A model generated the notes under the pieces. It did no database searches, was not told the DNA's origin, and saw only the letters and a list, made by a program, of their open reading frames with translations. A program made the position numbers and the translations under genes. 64,000 bases of DNA from Chryseobacterium gilvum (lineage in GTDB: Bacteria > Bacteroidota > Bacteroidia > Flavobacteriales > Weeksellaceae). Every line of letters begins with the position of its first letter. Position 1 is the first letter of the stretch. Positions 8,477 to 16,640 of this stretch are shown here, piece by piece. The stretch lies in assembly GCF_025628965.1 (NCBI RefSeq), contig NZ_JAOTEN010000002.1, forward strand, positions 434,001-498,000, written 5' to 3'.

Positions 8477-10633
8477 ATGAAAAAACTCCTGATCTTTGTA
8501 TTACTATTTCAGCTGTTAATGATCCATTCTCAGGTGAAAAAAGGGTTGGTAATCCCTAAAAATCCGAAAATCGGCCTTTCTTTGGCAGGAGGTGGTGCTA
8601 AAGGTTTTGCTCACGTAGGAGTTTTAAAAGTTCTTGATTCTTTAGGAGTAAAGGTTGATTACATCTCCGGAACCAGTATGGGTGCAATTATCGGAGGTCT
8701 GTATGCTTCAGGATACACCGGAAAAGATATTGAGAAAATCGTCATGGATACTGATTTTTATTCTCTCATCCGCGATCCGAAATCCCGTAAAGAAAGCACT
8801 TTTTTTAATAAATCGGTAGATAAATACCTTTTAACGATTCCTGTAAAAAATGGTAAGGTTAATCTTCCTTCTTCGATCAGCACCGGACAGAAAAATGTGT
8901 ATCTGCTGAAAGAATTATTTAAAAATGTATCAAACATAGATGATTTTTCAAAACTTCCAATTCCTTTTATGTGCGTGGGAACCAATCTTGAAAGCGGGAA
9001 TATGCAGCTTTTCGAGAAAGGAGATCTGGTACAGTCTATCATGGCGAGTTCAGCTTTTCCTTCATTGATGGATCCGGTGAAGATCGGTGACAGTATTTAT
9101 ATTGACGGAGCAATGACCGTAAATTATCCTTCAAAACCTTTAAAAGATAAAGGGATTGATATTGTAATTGGAGTAGATCTTAACCAGGACCTGTCAAAAC
9201 GAGAAGATTTAAACAGTATTATTGCAATTCTTAATCAGATCATTGATATGAACATCCATAAGGATACGAAACGGCAATATAAATATACCGATATCAATAT
9301 AAAGCCTAATCTTAAAGGCATGACTGCAACAAGTTACGATGATAAGAAGAAAATTCTCGACAGTGGATATGTAGAAGGCCTGAAATATAGAGAGCTACTA
9401 GATCAGCTTCCAAAACGCTCTTTTGAACGTCTCAGACAGCCTGTAAATCCGGTTTATTCTAATGTATACAAGATCGACAGCATTCAGCTGATTGGAAGCA
9501 GAATTTACGGTAAAAACTATGTTTTGGGTAAGATGGGTCTCCATTTACCATCATTGCAAACGTATGGAAGCATTAACAAAGGAATCGATAAACTGGTTGC
9601 AACCAATAATTACAGTTTCATTAATTACGATATTATTACAGAAAACGATACTAATATTCTGAAGCTGTATGTAACAGAAGATGAGGCAAGACATTTTTTT
9701 AAATTTGGCCTTCATTATGATGAAGTATTCAAAACCGGATTGCTGCTGAATTATTCGGCAAAAAGACTCCTGTTTAAAAATTCGAATCTTTCCCTTGACG
9801 TTATTGTAGGAGATAAACCGCGCTACTATCTGAATTATTTTATTGATAACGGGTATATACCCGGAGTTGGAATTTATTCTTCTGGAATGAGCTTTGATTT
9901 AAGAGGCGATAATAATGTCAATGTAGAAAAATGGGAATGGCTGCGGAATGAAGTGTATATTCAATCGATATGGAGAGATAAATTTGCAATTGGTACAGGA
10001 ATCAGTCATGATTACTTTGAGGCCGAAATTAATGGCACCAATAAGAGATACAGCCGATTTTTAAATCCTTACGTATTTCTTAAAAGTGATACTCAAAATG
10101 ACAAAGATTTTCCTACCAAAGGATTTTATCTGAATGCTGAAGGTAAAGTAATCGATCTGTTAAAATCCGAAGTTGATAAAAGAGTGGTTCAGGTAAAAGC
10201 AGATATCAGAATCAGTATTCCGCTTTCAAAACAGTTTAATTATAATTTAAATTTATACGGAGGCATAACGATCGGAGAAAACCTTCCTCCCTTTTATCAA
10301 TATAGACTGGGTGGGATTTTTGAACAAAATATTATTAATTTCAAAAGTTTCGCAGGATTTTATTTTGCACAGCTCAATGCAAACAATCTCGTTTTGATTT
10401 CCAATGATCTTCAGTTCAGAATCAATAAAAATTATTTTATTACAGGAAACTTTTCATTAGCGAATCTTTCAAATGATATTAATTTTGAAGATGCGGTAAA
10501 GGTCAATTACAGCTCTTTAGGCATCACCGCTGGATATAAATCTCCGTTCGGACAGATCAAATTTAATTTCAGCCATTCTCTTAAAAATAATCAAAAAGGT
10601 ATATTCAGTGTCATTTTAGGACACTGGTTTTAA
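8477..10633 (+). CDS. Patatin-like phospholipase with C-terminal outer-membrane barrel
   Basis: The 718 residues begin with a signal peptide (about 1-19). A patatin domain follows (about 30-300): oxyanion loop GGGAKGFAHVG at 38-48, nucleophile Ser67 in GTSMG, catalytic Asp210 in DGAM. Then come a POTRA-like segment (about 320-400) and a C-terminal region with alternating hydrophobic strands ending in HWF, as in BamA/Omp85-type barrels. The layout matches PlpD-type (type Vd) proteins: a lipase carried by its own barrel. Start is 2 bp after murF-alr. Lipid substrate unknown. Confidence 0.88.
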   Translation: MKKLLIFVLLFQLLMIHSQVKKGLVIPKNPKIGLSLAGGGAKGFAHVGVLKVLDSLGVKVDYISGTSMGAIIGGLYASGYTGKDIEKIVMDTDFYSLIRDPKSRKESTFFNKSVDKYLLTIPVKNGKVNLPSSISTGQKNVYLLKELFKNVSNIDDFSKLPIPFMCVGTNLESGNMQLFEKGDLVQSIMASSAFPSLMDPVKIGDSIYIDGAMTVNYPSKPLKDKGIDIVIGVDLNQDLSKREDLNSIIAILNQIIDMNIHKDTKRQYKYTDINIKPNLKGMTATSYDDKKKILDSGYVEGLKYRELLDQLPKRSFERLRQPVNPVYSNVYKIDSIQLIGSRIYGKNYVLGKMGLHLPSLQTYGSINKGIDKLVATNNYSFINYDIITENDTNILKLYVTEDEARHFFKFGLHYDEVFKTGLLLNYSAKRLLFKNSNLSLDVIVGDKPRYYLNYFIDNGYIPGVGIYSSGMSFDLRGDNNVNVEKWEWLRNEVYIQSIWRDKFAIGTGISHDYFEAEINGTNKRYSRFLNPYVFLKSDTQNDKDFPTKGFYLNAEGKVIDLLKSEVDKRVVQVKADIRISIPLSKQFNYNLNLYGGITIGENLPPFYQYRLGGIFEQNIINFKSFAGFYFAQLNANNLVLISNDLQFRINKNYFITGNFSLANLSNDINFEDAVKVNYSSLGITAGYKSPFGQIKFNFSHSLKNNQKGIFSVILGHWF

Positions 10634-10637
10634 AAAT

Positions 10638-11045
10638 ATGATACAATTCTTTTACGAAAACGTACCGCATTCGGTAAATACAAAATATATAAAATGGTTA
10701 GAAGAAATCATTTTTGCCGAAGAAAAAAAATTGGGAGAGATCAATTATATCTTCTGCGATGACGAGTTTTTGCTAAAAATAAATCAGGATTATCTGCAGC
10801 ATGATTATTATACAGATATCATCACTTTTGACTCGGTAAAAGGCAAAACGATAAGCGGCGAGATTTTTGTATCTTTGCAGCGCATTTCTGATAATGCTTC
10901 TACCCTATCCAAAAATTATGAGGAAGAATTAAGACGGGTTTTGGCTCATGGGATTCTTCATCTTTGTGGATACAAAGACAAAACAGAAGCACAAGAAATA
11001 GAGATGCGAAGTAAAGAAGACTATTATATTGCGAGATATAATTAG
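10638..11045 (+). CDS. ybeY: Endoribonuclease YbeY (rRNA maturation)
   Basis: Metal-dependent RNase of 135 residues acting in 16S rRNA 3'-end processing and ribosome quality control. The signature helix is RRVLAHGILHLCGYKDK. Two His ligands are present, but the third position of the usual HxxxHxxxxxH motif reads Lys-Asp here, so the third ligand is not in its usual place. Typical short length. Last gene of the murF-alr operon, 4 bp after the preceding stop. Confidence 0.9.
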   Translation: MIQFFYENVPHSVNTKYIKWLEEIIFAEEKKLGEINYIFCDDEFLLKINQDYLQHDYYTDIITFDSVKGKTISGEIFVSLQRISDNASTLSKNYEEELRRVLAHGILHLCGYKDKTEAQEIEMRSKEDYYIARYN

Positions 11046-11164
11046 GAGCTATTTCCCGCTGTCCGCACTCGCTTTTTTTATTTTTTAAATAAAAAAGAGC
11101 TCAAACAAATGCTACCATCGGGGCTAAAAACAACGGAATACAAGCATTCTAAGCTCATTTCGAC
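11046..11164. repeat. Candidate dispersed non-coding repeat (GGAGCTATTTCCCGCTGTCCGC type)
   Basis: Directly after ybeY lies a G/C-rich block GGAGCTATTTCCCGCTGTCC, then a T-run and an A/T palindrome (TTTTTTATTTTTTAAATAAAAAA), then AGAGCTC and unstructured sequence. From memory, similar blocks recur in Flavobacteriia genomes as non-coding repeats. Only one copy is present in this window, so repetition cannot be shown here. The T-run and palindrome may also terminate ybeY transcription. Confidence 0.35.
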
Positions 11165-11168
11165 ACAA

Positions 11169-11184
11169 TGTTTCACGTGAAACA
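11169..11184. other. parS: parS site (ParB-binding palindrome), copy 1
   Basis: TGTTTCACGTGAAACA is identical to the 16-bp parS consensus bound by chromosomal ParB in B. subtilis and most bacteria. The palindrome extends by 2 bp on each side to 20 bp. It lies 41 bp upstream of mnmG. Such sites nucleate ParB spreading for origin segregation. Confidence 0.9.
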
Positions 11185-11225
11185 TTTATTAGGATTTAAA
11201 ATGTAAGGCTTAAATAAGCAATAAA

Positions 11226-13088
11226 ATGATTTCAGAAATATATGATGTAATCGTAGTCGGTGCAGGTCACGCAGGCTGTGAAGCTGCCGCTGCTGCTGCC
11301 AATTTAGGATCAAAAACTTTATTGGTTACAATGAATATGCAGACCATCGGACAAATGAGCTGCAACCCCGCAATGGGAGGTATCGCAAAAGGACAGATCG
11401 TACGGGAAATTGACGCTATGGGAGGATATTCCGGAATTGTGGCGGATAAATCTGCAATACAATTTAAGATGCTCAACCTTTCAAAAGGTCCCGCAATGTG
11501 GTCTCCGAGAACGCAAAATGATAGAATGCTGTTTGCAGAAGAATGGCGTTATGCATTAGAAAATACCCCCAATCTTGATTTTTTTCAGGATATGGTAAAG
11601 AGTTTAATAATAGAAAATAATAAAGCTGTAGGAGTTGTAACTTCTTTAGGAATAGAAATCAGATCAAAATCTGTTGTTTTAACGAATGGTACTTTCCTGA
11701 ATGGTTTGATTCACGTGGGAGATAAACAGTTAGGCGGCGGAAGAATGGGCGAACCAAGAGCATTCGGAATTACGGAACAGTTGGTTTCATTAGGGTTTGA
11801 ATCCGGGAGAATGAAGACCGGTACGCCACCAAGAGTAGATGGAAGAAGTCTTGACTATTCTAAAATGGAAGAACAGAAAGGAGATGAAAAGCCACAGAAA
11901 TTCAGCTACACCGACACGCCAAAATTAACCAAACAATTGAGCTGTCATATTGTATATACCAACGAAACGGTGCACGATATTTTACGCGAAGGATTTGATA
12001 GAAGTCCGATGTTTAATGGTACCATTCAAAGTTTAGGACCGCGATATTGTCCAAGTATTGAAGATAAGATCAACCGTTTCGCTGAGCGTACAAGACATCA
12101 GTTATTTGTAGAACCTGAAGGCTGGAAAACGGTGGAAATTTATGTAAACGGGTTCAGTTCTTCTCTTCCTGAAGATGTGCAGATAAAAGCCATGAAGCAC
12201 ATTCCTGGATTTGAAAATGTAAAAGTATTCAGACCGGGTTATGCGATTGAATATGACTACTTCCCTCCTACTCAGCTGAAACATACCTTGGAAACCAAAT
12301 TAATTGATAATTTGTATTTCGCCGGTCAGATCAATGGGACAACAGGATATGAAGAAGCAGCCGGACAAGGCTTAATGGCCGGTATTAATGCACATAATAA
12401 AGTAGCTGATAGAGATGAGTTTATTCTGAATAGGGATGAAGCTTATATCGGTGTTTTAATTGATGATCTGATCACAAAAGGGACGGAAGAACCGTACAGA
12501 ATGTTTACTTCGAGAGCAGAATACAGACTGTTATTAAGACAGGATAATGCAGATATCAGATTGACTGAAAAAGCCTATCATCTGGGATTGGCAAAAGAAG
12601 AAAGATTACATAAAGTAGAAGAGAAAATTACTAAAAGTCAGGAACTTGAGTCTTTTCTTCGAGAAACTTCTTTAAAACCAGGAATTATCAATCCTATCTT
12701 AGAAAACATAGAAAGTAACCCTGTAGATCAGGCATACAGAGCATCTCAATTTCTTACAAGACCTAATATTACCTTAGACAAATTAGACGAGATTGATGTA
12801 ATTAAAGAATTTACCTCACAGTACAGCGACGAGGTGAGAGAGCAGGCTGAAGTCAATATAAAATACAAGGGGTATATTGAAAAGGAAAAAGAAAATGTGG
12901 CTAAACTGAACAGGTTAGAAAATGTAAAGATTCCACAAGATTTCGATTATATTAAAATATCAAGTTTATCTGCTGAAGCAAAACAAAAAATGAACAAAGT
13001 ACGTCCTAAAACGTTAGCTCAAGCAGGAAGAATAAGTGGCGTATCTCCAGCAGATATTAATGTTTTAATGGTTTATTTAGGAAGATAA
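11226..13088 (+). CDS. mnmG: tRNA uridine-5-carboxymethylaminomethyl(34) synthesis protein MnmG
   Basis: FAD-dependent partner of MnmE in modification of wobble U34 of tRNAs reading split codon boxes. The 620 residues have the dinucleotide-binding motif VGAGHAGCEAA at 11-21, the SCNPAMGG block, GTFLNG, and the C-terminal GidA domain ending RISGVSPADINVLMVYLGR. Length is normal for the family. It sits between two perfect parS sites, in keeping with the frequent location of gidA/mnmG near bacterial origins. No -7 element is evident in the short leader. Confidence 0.96.
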   Translation: MISEIYDVIVVGAGHAGCEAAAAAANLGSKTLLVTMNMQTIGQMSCNPAMGGIAKGQIVREIDAMGGYSGIVADKSAIQFKMLNLSKGPAMWSPRTQNDRMLFAEEWRYALENTPNLDFFQDMVKSLIIENNKAVGVVTSLGIEIRSKSVVLTNGTFLNGLIHVGDKQLGGGRMGEPRAFGITEQLVSLGFESGRMKTGTPPRVDGRSLDYSKMEEQKGDEKPQKFSYTDTPKLTKQLSCHIVYTNETVHDILREGFDRSPMFNGTIQSLGPRYCPSIEDKINRFAERTRHQLFVEPEGWKTVEIYVNGFSSSLPEDVQIKAMKHIPGFENVKVFRPGYAIEYDYFPPTQLKHTLETKLIDNLYFAGQINGTTGYEEAAGQGLMAGINAHNKVADRDEFILNRDEAYIGVLIDDLITKGTEEPYRMFTSRAEYRLLLRQDNADIRLTEKAYHLGLAKEERLHKVEEKITKSQELESFLRETSLKPGIINPILENIESNPVDQAYRASQFLTRPNITLDKLDEIDVIKEFTSQYSDEVREQAEVNIKYKGYIEKEKENVAKLNRLENVKIPQDFDYIKISSLSAEAKQKMNKVRPKTLAQAGRISGVSPADINVLMVYLGR

Positions 13089-13096
13089 AAGCCACA

Positions 13097-13112
13097 TGTT
13101 TCACGTGAAACA
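13097..13112. other. parS: parS site (ParB-binding palindrome), copy 2
   Basis: A second exact TGTTTCACGTGAAACA lies 8 bp after the mnmG stop codon, 1.93 kb from the first. The palindrome extends one further base pair on each side. Two exact 16-mers this close are not expected by chance. Confidence 0.9.
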
Positions 13113-13126
13113 TATATAGAATTTAA

Positions 13127-13195
13127 ATGAAACTAGGTGTTTACTGCGAACTATCGTTTGAATATCCAAATTTTAATACAGATATATTTAAATGA
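13127..13195 (+). CDS. Possible 22-residue leader ORF coupled to the methyltransferase gene
   Basis: An ATG at 13127 opens a 22-codon frame (MKLGVYCELSFEYPNFNTDI then FK) whose TGA overlaps the ATG of the next gene as ATGA. It starts 14 bp after the second parS site. The exact stop/start overlap suggests translational coupling, but the peptide is too short to judge coding bias. Expression is unproven. Confidence 0.3.
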   Translation: MKLGVYCELSFEYPNFNTDIFK

Positions 13196-14013
13196 AAATT
13201 AAAGATCATTTTCTCTCTCAGGAAATATTTGAAATTAATGAAACTGAAACAAAAGGAGTGTACAAAACCTCTCCTATTCCACCGAATATTTCTACATATT
13301 ATGAAAGTGAAAATTATATTTCTCATCATCAGGATTCAGGAAGTTTAAAAGAAAAACTCTATAAATTTTTACAATCTTTCAATTTACAGTATAAAAAAAA
13401 TATACTTATTGACAGAATTCAGAGAGGATCAAAAGTTTTAGATTATGGTTGCGGCGCCGGAGAATTTGTAAAATATATAGAAAATGATTTCGAAACTATC
13501 GGTTTTGAACCTGATGCAGATGCAAGAAAAGCGGCTCAGAATAAATTATCAAAAGCGAAAATTGTAGATGACATCCGCTCCATTGAAAACGGAACTCTGG
13601 ATGCAATTACTTTATGGCATGTTTTTGAACATGTAGAAAATCAGGATGAAATGCTGGAGATTTTCAATTCAAAATTAAAAGACAAAGGATTGCTGATCAT
13701 TGCTGTTCCCAACCCTACTTCTTACGATGCAAAACATTATAAAGAATATTGGGCAGCCTATGATGTTCCAAGACATATTTATCATTTTTCAAAAAAAGGG
13801 ATGGAAAATTTAATTTCCAAAAAACCAAACTGGAAAATGCGAAAAATCAAACCACTCGTTTTAGATTCTTATTATATTGCTATGCTAAGCGAAAAATATA
13901 AAAAATCGCCGCTTTTTTGGTTAAAAGCAACATTCTACGGAACGATTTCTAACATAAAAGCACTTTTTTCTAACGAATTTTCAAGTTTGATATACATTAT
14001 CGAAAAAAAGTAG
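13192..14013 (+). CDS. Class I SAM-dependent methyltransferase
   Basis: The 273 residues include a Methyltransf_23-type domain: SAM motif I VLDYGCGAGEF at about 82-92, acidic residue after strand 2 in GFEPDADARK, and DAITLWHVFEHVENQDEML for motif IV. A C-terminal segment resembles that of methyltransferases acting on sugar or lipid-linked substrates (YDVPRHIYHFSKKGMENL). The substrate cannot be told from sequence. The start at 13192 overlaps the stop of a 22-codon upstream frame. Confidence 0.85.
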   Translation: MKIKDHFLSQEIFEINETETKGVYKTSPIPPNISTYYESENYISHHQDSGSLKEKLYKFLQSFNLQYKKNILIDRIQRGSKVLDYGCGAGEFVKYIENDFETIGFEPDADARKAAQNKLSKAKIVDDIRSIENGTLDAITLWHVFEHVENQDEMLEIFNSKLKDKGLLIIAVPNPTSYDAKHYKEYWAAYDVPRHIYHFSKKGMENLISKKPNWKMRKIKPLVLDSYYIAMLSEKYKKSPLFWLKATFYGTISNIKALFSNEFSSLIYIIEKK

Positions 14014-14125
14014 AAAATCGATTTTTGACCTATTTCTGAAGGTCAATTTTTACTATATTCTATAAAATTTATATTTCTTTTTAGAAATTTAACAGAAAAG
14101 AAATTAGATCTTTTAGCAAATAAAA

Positions 14126-14152
14126 AAGTCTGCCGAAATTTTCAGCAGACTT
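14126..14152 (-). terminator. Terminator of pgk, possibly bidirectional
   Basis: Inverted repeat AAGTCTGC/GCAGACTT with an 11-base loop. On the minus strand it follows the pgk stop by about 20 bp and is followed by a T-run. On the plus strand it could also end the methyltransferase transcript. Confidence 0.75.
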
Positions 14153-14172
14153 ATATTTTTTAAAAAATACTT

Positions 14173-15363
14173 TTATTGATTGATCGCTGCAATCCCAGGA
14201 AGTTCCAGTCCTTCTAAACTTTCCAGCATTGCGCCGCCACCGGTAGAAACATAGCTTACTTTTTCGTCATATCCGAACTGCTTTACAAAAGCAACACTGT
14301 CTCCTCCTCCCACAAGCGAAAAAGCCCCCAATTTTGTAGCTTCTGCAATACTGTCTCCTAAAGCAATAGTTCCTGCTGCAAAATTTGACATTTCAAACAC
14401 ACCGATAGGTCCGTTCCACAAAATTGTTTTTGAACCTAAAAGAACGTCATTAAACTGTTCTCGGGATTTTGGTCCTGCATCTAATCCCATCCAGCCTTCC
14501 GGAATTTCGTAGATATCCGTTTCTTTTCTATCTGCATCATTGCTAAAGCTTTCTGCAATCACAGCATCTGAAGGAAGATATACCTTTACCTTATGCTCTT
14601 TTGCCTTTGCTAAAATTTCCAACGCAAGAGACAGTTTATCTTCTTCTACCAGCGAATTTCCAATTTTCCCGCCAAGTGCCTTGATAAATGTGAAAGCCAT
14701 TCCGCCACCAATGATAAGATTATCGATTGCCGGTAAAATATTTTCTATAATGGTAATTTTTGTAGAAACTTTAGAACCTCCTAGAATTGCTGTAACAGGC
14801 CTTTCACCGCTTTTTAAAACTTTATCAATCGCTTTCAATTCATTTTCCATCAGTAAACCGAAAAATTTAGTTGAACTGAAAAATTTAGCAATTACAGCGG
14901 TAGAAGCATGTGCTCTGTGAGCAGTTCCAAAAGCATCATTTACATAAGCATTTCCTAATTTTGAAAGCTGTTCTGCAAACTTTTCATCCCCTTTTTCCTC
15001 TTCATTATGAAAACGTAGATTCTCCAGTAGCAGTATTTCTCCCGGCTGAAGTTCAGCAGCTGCTTTTTCAGCCTTCTCTCCTATCGATTCTTCTACAAAT
15101 TTAACTTCATGACCCAGAACATTTGAAACTTCGTTTACAATATGCTTCAGAGAAAACTCGTCTTTTACCTCGCCTTTCGGTCTTCCCAGATGTGTCATTA
15201 AAATCACAGAACCACCGTCTCTCAAAATCTTTTCTACAGTAGGTTTTACTGCAGAAATTCTGGTATTATCTGTAACTTTCAGCTGATCATCCTGCGGAAC
15301 ATTAAAGTCAACTCTTACTAACGCCTTTTGATCTTTGAAATTAAAATCGTTGATTGTTTTCAT
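14173..15363 (-). CDS. pgk: Phosphoglycerate kinase
   Basis: Glycolytic enzyme converting 1,3-bisphosphoglycerate and ADP to 3-phosphoglycerate and ATP in the cytosol. The 396 residues match the family length. Motifs: RVDFNVPQ near the N-terminus, [37 protein letters not shown], and the C-terminal nucleotide loop [17 protein letters not shown] with [13 protein letters not shown]. It is monocistronic, faces away from the candidate origin, and has a clear -7 element just upstream. Confidence 0.97.
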   Translation of the reverse strand: MKTINDFNFKDQKALVRVDFNVPQDDQLKVTDNTRISAVKPTVEKILRDGGSVILMTHLGRPKGEVKDEFSLKHIVNEVSNVLGHEVKFVEESIGEKAEKAAAELQPGEILLLENLRFHNEEEKGDEKFAEQLSKLGNAYVNDAFGTAHRAHASTAVIAKFFSSTKFFGLLMENELKAIDKVLKSGERPVTAILGGSKVSTKITIIENILPAIDNLIIGGGMAFTFIKALGGKIGNSLVEEDKLSLALEILAKAKEHKVKVYLPSDAVIAESFSNDADRKETDIYEIPEGWMGLDAGPKSREQFNDVLLGSKTILWNGPIGVFEMSNFAAGTIALGDSIAEATKLGAFSLVGGGDSVAFVKQFGYDEKVSYVSTGGGAMLESLEGLELPGIAAINQ

Positions 15364-15387
15364 AAATAGCTTTTGAATTTCTTTTCA

Positions 15388-15395
15388 CAAATGTA
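15388..15395 (-). promoter_or_regulatory. -7 promoter element of pgk
   Basis: On the minus strand TACATTTG matches TAnnTTTG, 24 bp upstream of the pgk start. It touches a DnaA-box-like CTTTTCACA at 15381-15389. Confidence 0.55.
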
Positions 15396-15399
15396 AGAT

Positions 15400-15870
15400 T
15401 TTAAACTTTCGGAAGAGATTCAAAAAGATAAAAGTTTTCAAAAAAAATCCCACAAACTTATCATTCAATAATCAACATAAATTTTCTTTATAATAAAAAA
15501 AGGATGATAGCTGTTGTTGAGTATTGTGAATTTCGGGGATAACTTTTCAGATAAAACTTCATAACATACAGTTTGTTTTTAATTCATAATTCATTCACAA
15601 TGTAACGTATTGAAAATCTGATAAATTTAAGACTTATTAACAACTATTGATAACTCTTGGATCCTACAGATATGAGTTTCTTTCTTATGGAGAAACTGCA
15701 GAATATTCCACGGAAAGATTTTGAAAGTTTTGTATTGACATGGTCAGCCTTTAGTTCATTAATAAATATTGTGATTTAAAATTCATTTAGTTTGCAAAAG
15801 TTTTCCACAGTTATTCACAGGTCTTTTCACATTTTATGAGAGGATAAATCACATTTTATATTTTAATACT
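15400..15870. other. oriC: Candidate chromosomal replication origin (gene-free AT-rich stretch)
   Basis: No gene is seen between pgk (starts 15363, reverse) and rpiB (starts 15978, forward), about 610 bp. The stretch is AT-rich and holds several sequences related to the DnaA box TTATnCACA: TTATTCACA at 15811-15819 fits exactly; TTTTCCACA at 15801, CTTTTCACA at 15823, TCATTCACA at 15591, and TAAATCACA at 15845 and (reverse) 15770 are near-matches. Two perfect parS sites lie 2.3-4.3 kb away. Divergent transcription away from the stretch and AT-rich blocks fit an origin, but no dnaA or other diagnostic gene is adjacent. This is inference. Confidence 0.45.
15801..15831 (+). promoter_or_regulatory. 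Three clustered DnaA-box-like 9-mers
   Basis: TTTTCCACA (15801-15809), TTATTCACA (15811-15819) and CTTTTCACA (15823-15831) lie in the same orientation, with starts 10 and 12 bp apart, about one helical turn. The middle one fits TTATnCACA exactly; the others differ at one or two positions. Confidence 0.5.
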
Positions 15871-15878
15871 TAAATTTG
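15871..15878 (+). promoter_or_regulatory. -7 promoter element upstream of rpiB
   Basis: TAAATTTG matches TAnnTTTG and would give a leader of about 95 nt before rpiB. No -33 TTG is obvious. The region between it and rpiB contains no other feature I recognise. Confidence 0.45.
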
Positions 15879-15977
15879 CAGGAATAAATGTAGTAAAAGT
15901 ATAACTCGGCATCACGGCATTGCAGCAATTACATCGTAGTGGAATTGATCTCTGTCTGATGATATAAATTAGTCTAT

Positions 15978-16412
15978 ATGAAAAGAAAAATTGCCATAGC
16001 TGCAGATCACGCAGGTTTTGAATACAAAGAAATTATTAAAAAACATTTTGAAGATCAGTATGAAATTCAGGACTTCGGAACGTATTCTACCGATAGTGTA
16101 GATTATCCGGATTTTGTACATCCTGCAGCAACTTCTGTTGAAAATGGGGATAACGAATTGGGAATTCTGATCTGTGGAAGCGGAAACGGAGTACAGATTA
16201 CGGCCAATAAACACCAGAAAATACGTTGTGCATTATGTTGGATGCCTGAGATTGCGGCATTGGCAAGACAGCATAATGACGCTAATATGATCTCAATTCC
16301 TGCAAGATTTATTTCAAAAGAAGTAGCCATCGAAATTGCCAAGACATTTTTATTAACCGATTTTGAAGGCGGAAGACACCAAACCAGAGTTGACAAAATA
16401 GCATTCTGCTAA
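15978..16412 (+). CDS. rpiB: Ribose-5-phosphate isomerase B
   Basis: Interconverts ribose 5-phosphate and ribulose 5-phosphate in the pentose phosphate pathway. The 144 residues start KIAIAADHAGFEYK, with catalytic Cys66 in LICGSGNGVQITANK, and end with GGRHQTRVDKI, all typical of the RpiB/LacAB family. It is monocistronic, with a strong terminator 6 bp after the stop. Confidence 0.95.
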   Translation: MKRKIAIAADHAGFEYKEIIKKHFEDQYEIQDFGTYSTDSVDYPDFVHPAATSVENGDNELGILICGSGNGVQITANKHQKIRCALCWMPEIAALARQHNDANMISIPARFISKEVAIEIAKTFLLTDFEGGRHQTRVDKIAFC

Positions 16413-16418
16413 AACAAT

Positions 16419-16445
16419 AAAGGCCTGTAAATCAGTTACAGGTCT
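16419..16445 (+). terminator. Terminator of rpiB
   Basis: Inverted repeat AAGGCCTGTAA/TTACAGGTCTT (one G-T pair) with a 5-base loop, followed by an A/T-rich tail (ATTTATTATTTA). Confidence 0.8.
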
Positions 16446-16462
16446 TATTTATTATTTATTTA

Positions 16463-16470
16463 TTATATTT
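16463..16470 (+). promoter_or_regulatory. -7 element upstream of the TSP3-repeat protein gene
   Basis: TATATTTG matches TAnnTTTG and lies 170 bp before the gene, implying a long leader. The leader carries an inverted GTTAC/GTAAC pair (about 16486-16514); no known RNA class was recognised in it. Confidence 0.4.
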
Positions 16471-16640
16471 GCATCATCAGACAGAAGTTACCAATCTGTT
16501 TATTCCATAGTAACCTAACAAAATTCGAAAGATTATTAATAGGTTTTTCTTCTCTCTTCTCCTATTTTATACTAAATTTATACAGATTAAAGTCATAAAT
16601 AAAAGAAAATTGATTTGTTTCAATTTTATTAACTCTACAA

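Noticed and set aside
11710-11717. TTCACGTG inside mnmG as a third parS
   Set aside because: Only half of the palindrome is present (followed by GGAG); it codes for protein.
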